This document shows, one piece after another, positions 1-5,027 of a stretch of 8,097 nucleotides of DNA. Position numbers and translations under genes: made by a program. Location: assembly GCF_938030725.1 (NCBI RefSeq), contig NZ_CALHIQ010000053.1, positions 1-8,097 of the forward strand, written 5' to 3'. The notes beneath the pieces are model-generated. The model was not told the DNA's origin, did not search any database, and worked only from the letters and a program-made list of their open reading frames with translations. Every line of letters starts with the position of its first letter. The first letter of the stretch is position 1. The DNA is from an uncultured Fretibacterium sp. GTDB taxonomy: Bacteria > Synergistota > Synergistia > Synergistales > Aminobacteriaceae.

Positions 1-1
1 G

Positions 2-634
2 GCGGCCGCCGCCGTCGGCCTGCCGGTGATCTCCCTCTGGCTGGGGCAGGCGGGGGCCGAGGCCCAGATGCTCTTTGTGGCGGTCGGTATGCCGTACTTT
101 AACCTGGTTCCGCTGCTGTTGGCGCAGTTTGCGCTGTCGGGCAGGACGGACGGAAGGACGTTCTTGAATGCGCTGGCGCGGACGGTGCGAAACCCCATCC
201 TGCTGGCTGGCGCGGCGGGGATACTCATCGGGGCGGCGGGGTGGACGCCGCTGCTTCCGGATTGGTCCATGCGGGTCGTCGAGGTGCTGGGGAACTGCGG
301 CAACGGCATGTCGCTTCTGGCGATCGGGGCGGCCCTGGCGCCTGAGAAATTGCTGCACGACATCCGCTCGGCCTGGCCGGACATGCTGATGAAGCTCTTC
401 ATCCACCCGGCCGTAGTCATGCTGGCGTTCGTCCTCTTTCCCGTTGAGAACCCCGTCTTGATGCGGGTGGCCGTGGTCGCCTCCGCCGTCGCGCCGGCCT
501 TCAACTGCTACGTCCTGGCCGGCGGCTTCGGCATGGACAGCGACTACGCGGCCGTGTTGGTGGCCTCCTCGACGCTCCTCTGCCTTCTGACCCTGTTGTT
601 TTGGATGTCGGTCGCATCCAGCGTCTTCGTGTGA
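2..634 (+). CDS. AEC-family (auxin efflux carrier type) membrane transporter, 5'-truncated by the window edge
   Basis: The frame is open to the left edge (about 210 codons, TGA at 632-634), so the start and roughly the first third of a normal ~300-residue protein lie outside. The translation is very hydrophobic, with about six membrane segments. It carries AEC/Mem_trans-type features: a loop RNPILLAG leading into a G-rich helix, a GNCGNGMSLLAIGAAL segment, and the ending APAFNCYVLAGGFG...D.D.A..LVASSTLLC. Family members are inner-membrane carriers, often for organic acids such as malate or malonate; the substrate here cannot be told. No clear terminator follows. The next gene has its own promoter, so this is probably the last gene of an upstream unit. 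Family assignment is fairly safe; substrate is unknown. Confidence 0.85.
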   Translation, partial: AAAAVGLPVISLWLGQAGAEAQMLFVAVGMPYFNLVPLLLAQFALSGRTDGRTFLNALARTVRNPILLAGAAGILIGAAGWTPLLPDWSMRVVEVLGNCGNGMSLLAIGAALAPEKLLHDIRSAWPDMLMKLFIHPAVVMLAFVLFPVENPVLMRVAVVASAVAPAFNCYVLAGGFGMDSDYAAVLVASSTLLCLLTLLFWMSVASSVFV

Positions 635-743
635 CGTTCGAGGCGGCGGGCAGCACTTCAACGTTCGGTCCGTTTGGGAGGGCTGGGACGGCGCAAAAAA
701 ATTGATGGAGGACGCGGGATTTTATCCGCAGGTTTCAGCCGTT

Positions 744-754
744 TTTGCTATAAT
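744..754 (+). promoter_or_regulatory. Extended -10 promoter for the PH-domain gene
   Basis: A perfect TATAAT at 749-754 is preceded by TGC at 746-748, an exact extended -10 element. No good -35 hexamer lies 16-18 bases upstream, which fits an extended -10 promoter. Transcription would begin near 761, giving a leader of about 37 bases before the ATG at 798. It also argues against any start for that gene upstream of 760. Confidence 0.6.
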
Positions 755-797
755 AGAAAATCATGTATCATTGATGACCTTTTGGGAGGCAGAGAGT

Positions 798-1301
798 ATG
801 GCTGGAAACGAGAAGATTTACAGGCCCGCGTGGAAGAGCTTCTACAGGAGCATCTCGCTGATCGTTCTGCTGGCGGCGGTCGTGATCGCCCTGACGATCC
901 TGGCGCCCTTCCAGGCGAAGGTCAAGGGGGTCCTGTGGGCGGCGTGGGCCGTGGTCGCCATCGCCATCTTCCTGTACATGGTGGTGCGGCGTGCGAGCGT
1001 TTCCCTCACCGTGCGGACCGACGAGGTGGCGCTGGATCAGGGCATCCTGAACCGCAAGTCCATCGAGATCAGCTACAGCAGCATCCGCACCGTCGAGGTG
1101 ACGCAGACGCTGATGCAGAGGATACTGAACCTCGGCGACCTCTTCATCGCCTCCTCCGGCACCGGGGAGTATGAGATGCAGATCAGGGACATGCCGGACC
1201 CCCACGCCATTCGCGACGAGATCCAGGCCAACGAGCGCAGCGTCAAGGGAGCGAACGCGAAGGCCGGCGCAGCGCAGCAGGAGGACGCTGAGGAAGCCTG
1301 A
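798..1301 (+). CDS. Two-TM bacterial PH-domain (bPH_2, YdbS-like) membrane protein
   Basis: 167 residues. The ATG at 798 is chosen because GGGAGG at 784-789 lies 8 bases upstream; the in-frame ATG at 774 lacks such a site. Residues ~17-36 and ~45-63 are membrane helices, followed by basic RR. Residues ~66-143 match the bacterial PH domain seen in YdbS/YdbT-type proteins: beta strands VSLTVRTDEVALDQG, then SYSSIRTVEVTQTLMQRIL, NLGDLFIASSG and a closing MPDPHAIRDEI helix. The tail (144-167) is Ala/Glu-rich and likely disordered. The PH domain should face the cytoplasm. The function of this family is poorly defined; membrane stress or envelope roles have been proposed for relatives. It is monocistronic, bounded by its own promoter and a terminator. 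Confidence 0.8.
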   Translation: MAGNEKIYRPAWKSFYRSISLIVLLAAVVIALTILAPFQAKVKGVLWAAWAVVAIAIFLYMVVRRASVSLTVRTDEVALDQGILNRKSIEISYSSIRTVEVTQTLMQRILNLGDLFIASSGTGEYEMQIRDMPDPHAIRDEIQANERSVKGANAKAGAAQQEDAEEA

Positions 1302-1325
1302 GTCCTCACGGAACGGAAGAAGCAG

Positions 1326-1351
1326 GGACCGTCGTCAGGCGGTCCTTTTTT
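1326..1351 (+). terminator. Rho-independent terminator of the PH-domain gene
   Basis: GGACCG (1326-1331) pairs with CGGTCC (1340-1345), with an 8-base interior that can extend the stem through a wobble pair. TTTTTT follows at 1346-1351. It lies 24 bases after the TGA stop. Confidence 0.85.
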
Positions 1352-1440
1352 GTTGGTCCAGAATTCGAACCCAGGATCGAACGCAAGCGCCGCAGCTCGC
1401 TCAAGGTGTGGTTACAACAACGCAAAAAGCGTTAGACGCA

Positions 1441-1449
1441 TGGTACACT
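1441..1449 (+). promoter_or_regulatory. Possible extended -10 promoter for the DUF2249 gene
   Basis: TGGTACACT (1441-1449) fits a TGn extended -10 with hexamer TACACT (4 of 6 match TATAAT). No recognisable -35 is present. A small hairpin, AACGC-AAAAA-GCGTT (1419-1433), sits where the -35 would be. The gene needs a promoter of its own because a strong terminator lies upstream, and this is the best candidate. Confidence 0.4.
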
Positions 1450-1469
1450 GTCCCCGTCGTGAAAAATTT

Positions 1470-1493
1470 GTCGGCTCCCCGGCGGAGCCGGAC
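1470..1493 (+). promoter_or_regulatory. 5'-leader hairpin abutting the ribosome-binding site
   Basis: CGGCTCC (1472-1478) pairs exactly with GGAGCCG (1484-1490) around a 5-base loop. GTC/GAC can extend the stem with one bulged G. The Shine-Dalgarno sequence GGGAGG begins at 1494, immediately after the stem. No T-run follows, so this is not an ordinary terminator; it may influence translation or mRNA stability. Confidence 0.4.
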
Positions 1494-1507
1494 GGGAGGA
1501 CTTAAAG

Positions 1508-2194
1508 ATGAGTTTTGCGGACTGGAAGGACAAACGATCGGGCTTCAGGAGGATGGACGTGAGGGGAGTGGCCGGAAACTTCTTCCCCGGCCTGAAGAAG
1601 CAGGCGATGGAGCTGCCGGTGGGGGCGGGACTGGAGGTCGTCCAGACCTTCGAGCCCATCCCGCTCTACGCAGTGATGGAGCAGCTGGGGTTTGAACACC
1701 ACACGGAGCGGGCGGCGGAGAACGAGTTTCACGCCTGGTTCTACCGCGTCGAGGTGCGAGAGGAGGACGGGACGATCCCCATGCGCCCCGCGGCGCTGAC
1801 GAATTTCCCTTTGATCGACGAGGAGCTGGGTCGGGTTGCGGTGAGCTTTTGGGACCTGACGTGGAACGACGCGAAGCGGACACTTCCCTACGAAACGCGG
1901 CTCCTCCTGTCGCTGGCGAACGCGGTCGGCGCGGGGAGGATGCGTCAGGCGTGCCGGGAGCTGGTCAAGGCCTACGCCCATGGAGTCGATTCCGCGGCGT
2001 TGGGCGACGTGTTCGAGCTCCTGGCCTGGAATCAGGGGATCGGGTTCTTCAGCTCGGAGATCGGGCCGTCCACGCTGTTTCAGGCGTACAAGACGATCCG
2101 GCAGCAGGAGAAGCTCGGCAGGAGCCGGGAGGAGATCGGCGCGCTTTTGATGGAGCGCTTCGGCGAGAAGAACCCAGAGGTCGCGGTGCAGTGA
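1508..2194 (+). CDS. DUF2249 domain fused to a CMD/AhpD-like helical domain
   Basis: 228 residues; ATG at 1508 with GGGAGG at 1494-1499 eight bases upstream. Residues ~15-83 match DUF2249, a TusA/SirA-like fold: MDVRGVAGNFFPGLKKQAMEL, then LEVVQTFEPIPLYAVMEQLGFEH and a closing strand FHAWFYRVE. The catalytic Cys of true TusA sulfur carriers is absent; the motif reads FEPIPL. Residues ~125-200 look like a carboxymuconolactone-decarboxylase/AhpD-type all-helical domain (ETRLLLSLANAVGAG, LVKAYAHGVDSAALGDVFELLAW, GPSTLFQAYKTI). It lacks the AhpD CxxC pair: C149 is the only cysteine in the protein. It is probably cytosolic. DUF2249 proteins often occur with redox or nitrogen-oxide functions and Crp/Fnr regulators, and one lies convergent here. 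The N-terminal call is good; the C-terminal call is by pattern only. Biochemical role unknown. Confidence 0.72.
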   Translation: MSFADWKDKRSGFRRMDVRGVAGNFFPGLKKQAMELPVGAGLEVVQTFEPIPLYAVMEQLGFEHHTERAAENEFHAWFYRVEVREEDGTIPMRPAALTNFPLIDEELGRVAVSFWDLTWNDAKRTLPYETRLLLSLANAVGAGRMRQACRELVKAYAHGVDSAALGDVFELLAWNQGIGFFSSEIGPSTLFQAYKTIRQQEKLGRSREEIGALLMERFGEKNPEVAVQ

Positions 2195-2216
2195 CGACGA
2201 AGGGGCGGTCCCTTTG

Positions 2217-2251
2217 GGCGCCGGGCGCATGGGCTGCGTCCGGCGTCGTTT
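2217..2251 (+). terminator. Long hairpin with short U-tract after the DUF2249 gene
   Basis: A stem of about 13 base pairs runs 2217-2229 against 2235-2247, built as GCCGG+GCGCA pairing with TGCGT+CCGGC plus three outer pairs (two G.U wobbles in all). The loop is TGGGC. Only TTT follows (2249-2251), so termination may be modest. It sits between two convergent genes and also overlaps the region just past the Crp/Fnr stop. The wobbles favour function on the + strand. A smaller AAGGG/CCCTT hairpin precedes it at 2200-2214. Confidence 0.5.
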
Positions 2252-2255
2252 CATC

Positions 2256-2933
2256 TCAGGGCCTGTTTGGGTCGGCGTGGGCGTCCCCGGACAGGATGAC
2301 GAAGTGGTTCCTGTGGAACGCGATCAGCCCCGCGTCGCGCATCTTCCCCAGCTCCTTGGAGAGTGCCGTCCGTTCGACGCTCAGGTAATCGGCCAGCTGT
2401 TGGCGGTCGAAGGGGAGGTCGAACTCCCCGCTGTGCCGTTGGAGGGAAACGGAGTGCAGGTAGGCGAGAACCTTGCCGCGGATGGTCTTGGGTGACGTGT
2501 GGAAGCTCCTGCCCGACAGAATGAGGTTCTTGCGCGAGGAGATCGTGAGGAGGTTGCTCAACAGCCGGATTCGCCACAGGTCGGCCTGTCCCGGCGGGGT
2601 TTGGAGCGCGTCAAGCCGAAAGAACAGGACGCGGCAGTCCTCGTTGGCGCAGACGTCCACCAGGAGCACGGCCCCCTTCAGGAACGCATAGGTTTCGGCG
2701 AAGAACTGTCCCGGCCCGACGTGGCTGAGGATCGTCCGGTTCCCCCAGACGTCGTCGCTCTTGATCGTGACGCTGCCCTCCAGCACCAGCCCCATGCTGT
2801 CCGTTGTGTCCCCGGCGCGCAGCAGAGTTTCGCCCCTGGCGTAGCGGCGCTCGTGCGCGCACAAAACCTCCAGGGCCGTCCGGACCTCCGCCGTGTCCAT
2901 GCCCCGGAACAGCTCCGTCTCGTTCAGCGGCAC
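2256..2933 (-). CDS. Crp/Fnr-family transcriptional regulator
   Basis: 225 residues from a GTG start at 2933, with GGA/AGGA 4-10 bases upstream. The start is supported because LNETELFRGMDTAEV matches the usual N-terminal helix of the family. Residues ~8-110 form the cyclic-nucleotide-binding-type jelly roll (YARGETLLRAGDTTDSMGLVLEGSVTI, then HVGPGQFFAE). The FFAETYAF stretch lacks the FGE...RSA cAMP-pocket signature, so the ligand is probably not cAMP. Residues ~146-215 are a Crp-type winged helix: PKTIRGKVLAYL, then a helix-turn-helix around 176-205 (RQQLADYLSVERTALSKELGKM). Cysteines occur only at 25, 95 and 100, so there is no Fnr-type N-terminal Fe-S cluster. It converges on the DUF2249 gene and follows speD on the same strand, but a strong terminator separates it from speD. 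Ligand and targets are unknown. Confidence 0.9.
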   Translation of the reverse strand: MPLNETELFRGMDTAEVRTALEVLCAHERRYARGETLLRAGDTTDSMGLVLEGSVTIKSDDVWGNRTILSHVGPGQFFAETYAFLKGAVLLVDVCANEDCRVLFFRLDALQTPPGQADLWRIRLLSNLLTISSRKNLILSGRSFHTSPKTIRGKVLAYLHSVSLQRHSGEFDLPFDRQQLADYLSVERTALSKELGKMRDAGLIAFHRNHFVILSGDAHADPNRP

Positions 2934-2965
2934 GTTCCTGTCCAGAAGCGATCATCCTTTCTACA

Positions 2966-2990
2966 AGCTCTCCACGAGCTCTCCACGAGC
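2966..2990. repeat. Tandem 11-bp repeat upstream of the Crp/Fnr gene
   Basis: AGCTCTCCACG occurs twice head to tail (2966-2976 and 2977-2987), followed by a partial third AGC. It lies between the speD terminator and the GTG start of the regulator, 33 bases before the start codon, where an autoregulatory operator could sit. No clear promoter hexamers were found around it. A simple local duplication is the alternative. Confidence 0.55.
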
Positions 2991-3002
2991 GCAACCCCGG
3001 CG

Positions 3003-3037
3003 AAAAAAAACGGGGGAACCGGCGACCGGCCCCCCGT
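3003..3037 (-). terminator. Strong rho-independent terminator of speD
   Basis: Read on the minus strand, ACGGGGG-(bulge)-CCGG pairs with CCGG-(bulge)-CCCCCGT around a TCG loop, and an 8-base T-run follows (A-run at 3003-3010 on +). It begins 4 bases after the speD stop. It should isolate the downstream Crp/Fnr gene from speD transcription. Confidence 0.92.
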
Positions 3038-3040
3038 TGG

Positions 3041-3481
3041 CTACGCCTTCGGTTGACCGGCGGAGCCCTCCTCTGCGGCCTTCTTGCCGTTGAGGTCCTC
3101 CTCCCAGGTGATGAAGGAGTGGTAGTAGATGCGGTCGTCGTCGTCCAGCCCGCGGGTGATCTCCGTGATGTGCGTGTGCCGCGCGTGTACCTGAGCCAGC
3201 ACGAACTCCACGGCCACCATGGGCTCCGTCTTGGCGCCGCAGGTGTAGATGTCGAGCGCCATGTAGTTGGCCTCCGGCCACGTGTGTACGGAGAGGTGCG
3301 ATTCGCTGATGACCACGCCGCTGACCCCGTTCGGGGGAAAGCGGTTGAACGATACGGACCAGACCTGAGCGTGAGCCCGCCTGGCGGCCTCCACCAGGAT
3401 GTCCTGAAGTCGGACGACGTTCGTGATGGTGTCGTCACATCCGGAAGCCTCCACGATGAAATGAACCCCTTTTGGCGACAA
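3041..3481 (-). CDS. speD: S-adenosylmethionine decarboxylase proenzyme (prokaryotic, pyruvoyl type)
   Basis: Decarboxylates S-adenosylmethionine to give the aminopropyl donor for spermidine synthesis; cytosolic. 146 residues from a TTG at 3481, preceded by GGGAGGGGG (3499-3491). This start aligns the N-terminus (SPKGVHFIVEASGCD) with short bacterial SpeD enzymes. A longer frame opens at a TTG at 3547, but it would translate across the leader hairpins and adds residues the family lacks. The self-cleavage motif SESHLSVHTWPE is intact: cleavage is expected between E60 and S61, with S61 becoming the pyruvoyl group. H66 and C81 (YTCG) are the other catalytic residues, at the spacing of the Thermotoga enzyme. 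FNRFPPNGVSG replaces the commoner FHRF. The tail after RGLDDDDRIYYHSF is longer and more charged than usual. No spermidine synthase gene is seen nearby. Confidence 0.93.
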   Translation of the reverse strand: MSPKGVHFIVEASGCDDTITNVVRLQDILVEAARRAHAQVWSVSFNRFPPNGVSGVVISESHLSVHTWPEANYMALDIYTCGAKTEPMVAVEFVLAQVHARHTHITEITRGLDDDDRIYYHSFITWEEDLNGKKAAEEGSAGQPKA

Positions 3482-3484
3482 CGA

Positions 3485-3569
3485 GCCGCGCCCCCTCCCA
3501 ATCAAGATGCTGCGGCGCGGCCCTCCCTGTGCAGGGAGCCGGCGCAACTCCGGCCTTGAGCGAAAGCCG
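3485..3569 (-). promoter_or_regulatory. Structured speD 5' leader with two mutually exclusive stems
   Basis: Read as minus-strand RNA. Stem 0: CGGCUUU (3569-3563) with AAGGCCG (3557-3551), 7 pairs. Stem A: 3545-3533 with 3528-3515, about 12 pairs with small bulges (GCGC/GCGC, GG/CC, CUCCCU/AGGGAG). Stem B: GCCGCGCC (3521-3514) with GGCGCGGC (3492-3485), 8 perfect GC pairs. Stem B puts the Shine-Dalgarno GGGAGGG in its loop and ends 3 bases before the TTG start. A and B share 3515-3520, so they cannot form together. This is a plausible translation switch. It matches no riboswitch class I recognise. Confidence 0.45.
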
Positions 3570-3576
3570 CGGCAAA

Positions 3577-3605
3577 ATTGTACCGATAAAGGCTGTCGTT
3601 GTCAA
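3577..3605 (-). promoter_or_regulatory. Near-consensus sigma70 promoter of speD
   Basis: On the minus strand TTGACA (3605-3600) is a perfect -35, followed by exactly 17 bases and TACAAT (3582-3577), 5 of 6 match. Transcription should start near 3570, giving a leader of about 89 bases. It is the best promoter in the window. Confidence 0.85.
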
Positions 3606-3660
3606 ACAACGTCCCTGCAGTGCCCGTTCGGCCTCTTTCGGTTCGGAACGCGGGGGGAGG

Positions 3661-3689
3661 CTGAAAACCGCGTCCTTTTCGGGTAAAAT
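3661..3689 (+). promoter_or_regulatory. Probable sigma70 promoter of hisC
   Basis: CTGAAA (3661-3666, 4 of 6 match to TTGACA), a 17-base spacer, and TAAAAT (3684-3689, 5 of 6 match to TATAAT). Start near 3696, leader of about 78 bases. It is divergent from the speD promoter, with 55 bases between the two -35 boxes. Confidence 0.6.
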
Positions 3690-3720
3690 AAATGGTGTCG
3701 TCTTGCACCTTCAGGGAGCG

Positions 3721-3748
3721 GCAGGCGGGGCCGTTCGCCTGCTTTGTT
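3721..3748 (+). promoter_or_regulatory. Attenuator-like hairpin in the hisC leader
   Basis: GCAGGCG (3721-3727) pairs exactly with CGCCTGC (3736-3742) around an 8-base loop, followed directly by TTTGTT (3743-3748). It lies within the predicted 5' leader, 25 bases before the ATG. The shape is that of a weak intrinsic terminator, so it may attenuate hisC. No histidine-rich leader peptide or T-box sequence was found. Confidence 0.4.
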
Positions 3749-3773
3749 CGATACCAGGAAAGGGGCCTGTTCC

Positions 3774-4838
3774 ATGAGCCGTTTTTTCAGCGCGAAGTAT
3801 AAGAGCCTCATGCCCTACGTTCCGGGCGAACAGCCGCGGGATCGAAAATACCTTAAGCTCAATGCGAACGAGTCGCCTTTCCCCCCGTCCCCCAAGGCCG
3901 TGGAGTACGCCTCCGAGGCCTCGAATGTGCTGAACCTCTACCCGGACCCGGAGTGTACGGGGCTGACGGCCCGCATCGCGGAGCTGTGCGACGTGGCACC
4001 GGAGGAGGTGCTGGTGGCGGGCGGCTCCGGCGCGATCCTGAACCTCGCCTTCATGGCCTTCTGCGACCGCTACCACCCCGCCGCCTTCCCCGAGGTCACC
4101 TGCGGGCTCTACAGGGTGCTGGCCGAGCTGAACGGCGTCCCCTTCAAGGAGATTCCGCTGGAGGAGGACTTCACCATCCGCGCGGAGGAGTACATGGCCC
4201 TGGGCCGCACCCTCTTCATCGCGAACCCCAACGACCCCACCGGCCTGACGATGTCCATCCCGGACCTGGAGGGCATCGTGCGGCGCACCCCGGACAACGT
4301 CGTCGTCATCGACGAGGCCTACGTGGACTTCGGCGCCACCAGCTGCCTGCCGCTGATCCATCGGTACGGGAACCTGCTGGTGACCCGGACCTTCTCCAAG
4401 GCCTGGTCCCTGGCGGGGGCGCGGCTGGGCTTCTGCGTCGGCAATCCGGACCTGATCGAGGACCTCCGCAGGGTGAAGGACTCCATCAACCTCTGCAGCA
4501 TCGACCGCGTGACCATAGCCGCGGGGCTGGGAGCCCTGTCGGACGCGGAGCACACGACGAACAACTGCCGCCTCATCCGCGAGAGCCGCCGCTTCGCCGC
4601 GGACGGGCTCGCCCTCCTGGGCTTCGACCTCACGGACTCCGTCGCGAACTTCCTGCTGGCCCGGCATCCGCGGGTGGACGGCAGGGCGCTCTACCTGAAG
4701 CTGCGCGAGAAGGGCGTCCTGGTGCGCCACTTCGATCACCCCGCCCTCGCGCAGTACAACCGCATCACGGTGGGCTCGTTGGAGGACATGCAGCAGCTCC
4801 TCAAGGTGCTGAAGGAGATCCTTGGGGAGGACGAGTGA
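3774..4838 (+). CDS. hisC: Histidinol-phosphate aminotransferase family, PLP-dependent
   Basis: 354 residues, normal length. ATG at 3774 has AGGAAAGGGG (3756-3765) 8 bases upstream; an in-frame TTG at 3744 lies inside the leader hairpin and is rejected. Fold type I, class II aminotransferase: LNANESPFPPSP at 29-40, NPNDPTG (151-157), VIDEAYVDF with D180 and Y183, PLP lysine K209 in TFSKAWSLAGARLGF, R217, and substrate-carboxylate R330 in NRITVG. HisC converts imidazole-acetol phosphate plus glutamate to histidinol phosphate; relatives can use aromatic amino acids. Oddities: the usual GNGSDE element reads GGSGAIL (83-89), losing the Asp-Glu, and the PTY segment reads FPEVTCGLY. No other his gene is adjacent, so the in vivo substrate is uncertain. 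Cytosolic; the following MATE gene is on the same strand about 190 bases on. Confidence 0.85.
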   Translation: MSRFFSAKYKSLMPYVPGEQPRDRKYLKLNANESPFPPSPKAVEYASEASNVLNLYPDPECTGLTARIAELCDVAPEEVLVAGGSGAILNLAFMAFCDRYHPAAFPEVTCGLYRVLAELNGVPFKEIPLEEDFTIRAEEYMALGRTLFIANPNDPTGLTMSIPDLEGIVRRTPDNVVVIDEAYVDFGATSCLPLIHRYGNLLVTRTFSKAWSLAGARLGFCVGNPDLIEDLRRVKDSINLCSIDRVTIAAGLGALSDAEHTTNNCRLIRESRRFAADGLALLGFDLTDSVANFLLARHPRVDGRALYLKLREKGVLVRHFDHPALAQYNRITVGSLEDMQQLLKVLKEILGEDE

Positions 4839-4885
4839 GGCGCAGGGAGGCTGAGGCGGTAGGGCCCGGCGCGGGTGCCTCGGCC

Positions 4886-4908
4886 AAAAAAAGCCCGCTC
4901 TGCGGCTT
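4886..4908. terminator. Weak hairpin after hisC with an A-run on its left
   Basis: AAGCC-(c)-GC (4891-4898) pairs with GC-GGCTT (4902-4908), 7 pairs with one bulge and a TCT loop. AAAAAAA (4886-4892) precedes it on +, so a good T-tract exists only on the minus strand. For hisC transcripts the U-tract is just TT. It is either a poor hisC terminator or a terminator of antisense transcription. Confidence 0.35.
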
Positions 4909-4962
4909 CGGCGATTCGCTCTAGAGTGTGTAATGAAAAAACGACTGTCGGGGGGATCTGTG

Positions 4963-4986
4963 ATGAGGGACGGAACAGGGCGGTGA
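4963..4986 (+). other. Seven-codon mini-ORF with a strong SD, upstream of the MATE gene
   Basis: ATG at 4963 is preceded by GGGGGA (4951-4956) 6 bases upstream, the best Shine-Dalgarno in this gap. It reads MRDGTGR and stops at TGA 4984-4986. That stop overlaps an in-frame GTG (4983-4985) of the MATE frame in a GTGA arrangement. It could be a translated leader coupling to a GTG start, a coincidence, or the mark of a frameshift near the true MATE N-terminus. Confidence 0.35.
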
Positions 4987-5027
4987 GCGGAGGCCAGGGA
5001 GCGGCGCAGCGCGAGGGCGGCGCGGAC

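Noticed and set aside
1350..1385. tRNA-like T-arm on the minus strand (GGTTCGAATTC context)
   Set aside because: The G53-C61 pair would be G.T, the stem needs several wobbles, and no acceptor, D or anticodon arm can be found. At most it is a remnant; more likely chance.
2804..3559. Plus-strand frame across the Crp/Fnr and speD genes
   Set aside because: Shadow of two well-supported minus-strand genes and reads through the speD terminator.
3482..3773. Known riboswitch or T-box in the speD-hisC gap
   Set aside because: No recognisable SAM-I core or T-box AGGGTGGNACCGCG-like sequence was seen on either strand.
3692..3802. 36-codon ORF in the hisC leader as a leader peptide
   Set aside because: Its ATG precedes the predicted transcription start, it has no SD, it overlaps hisC out of frame, and it has no run of His codons.
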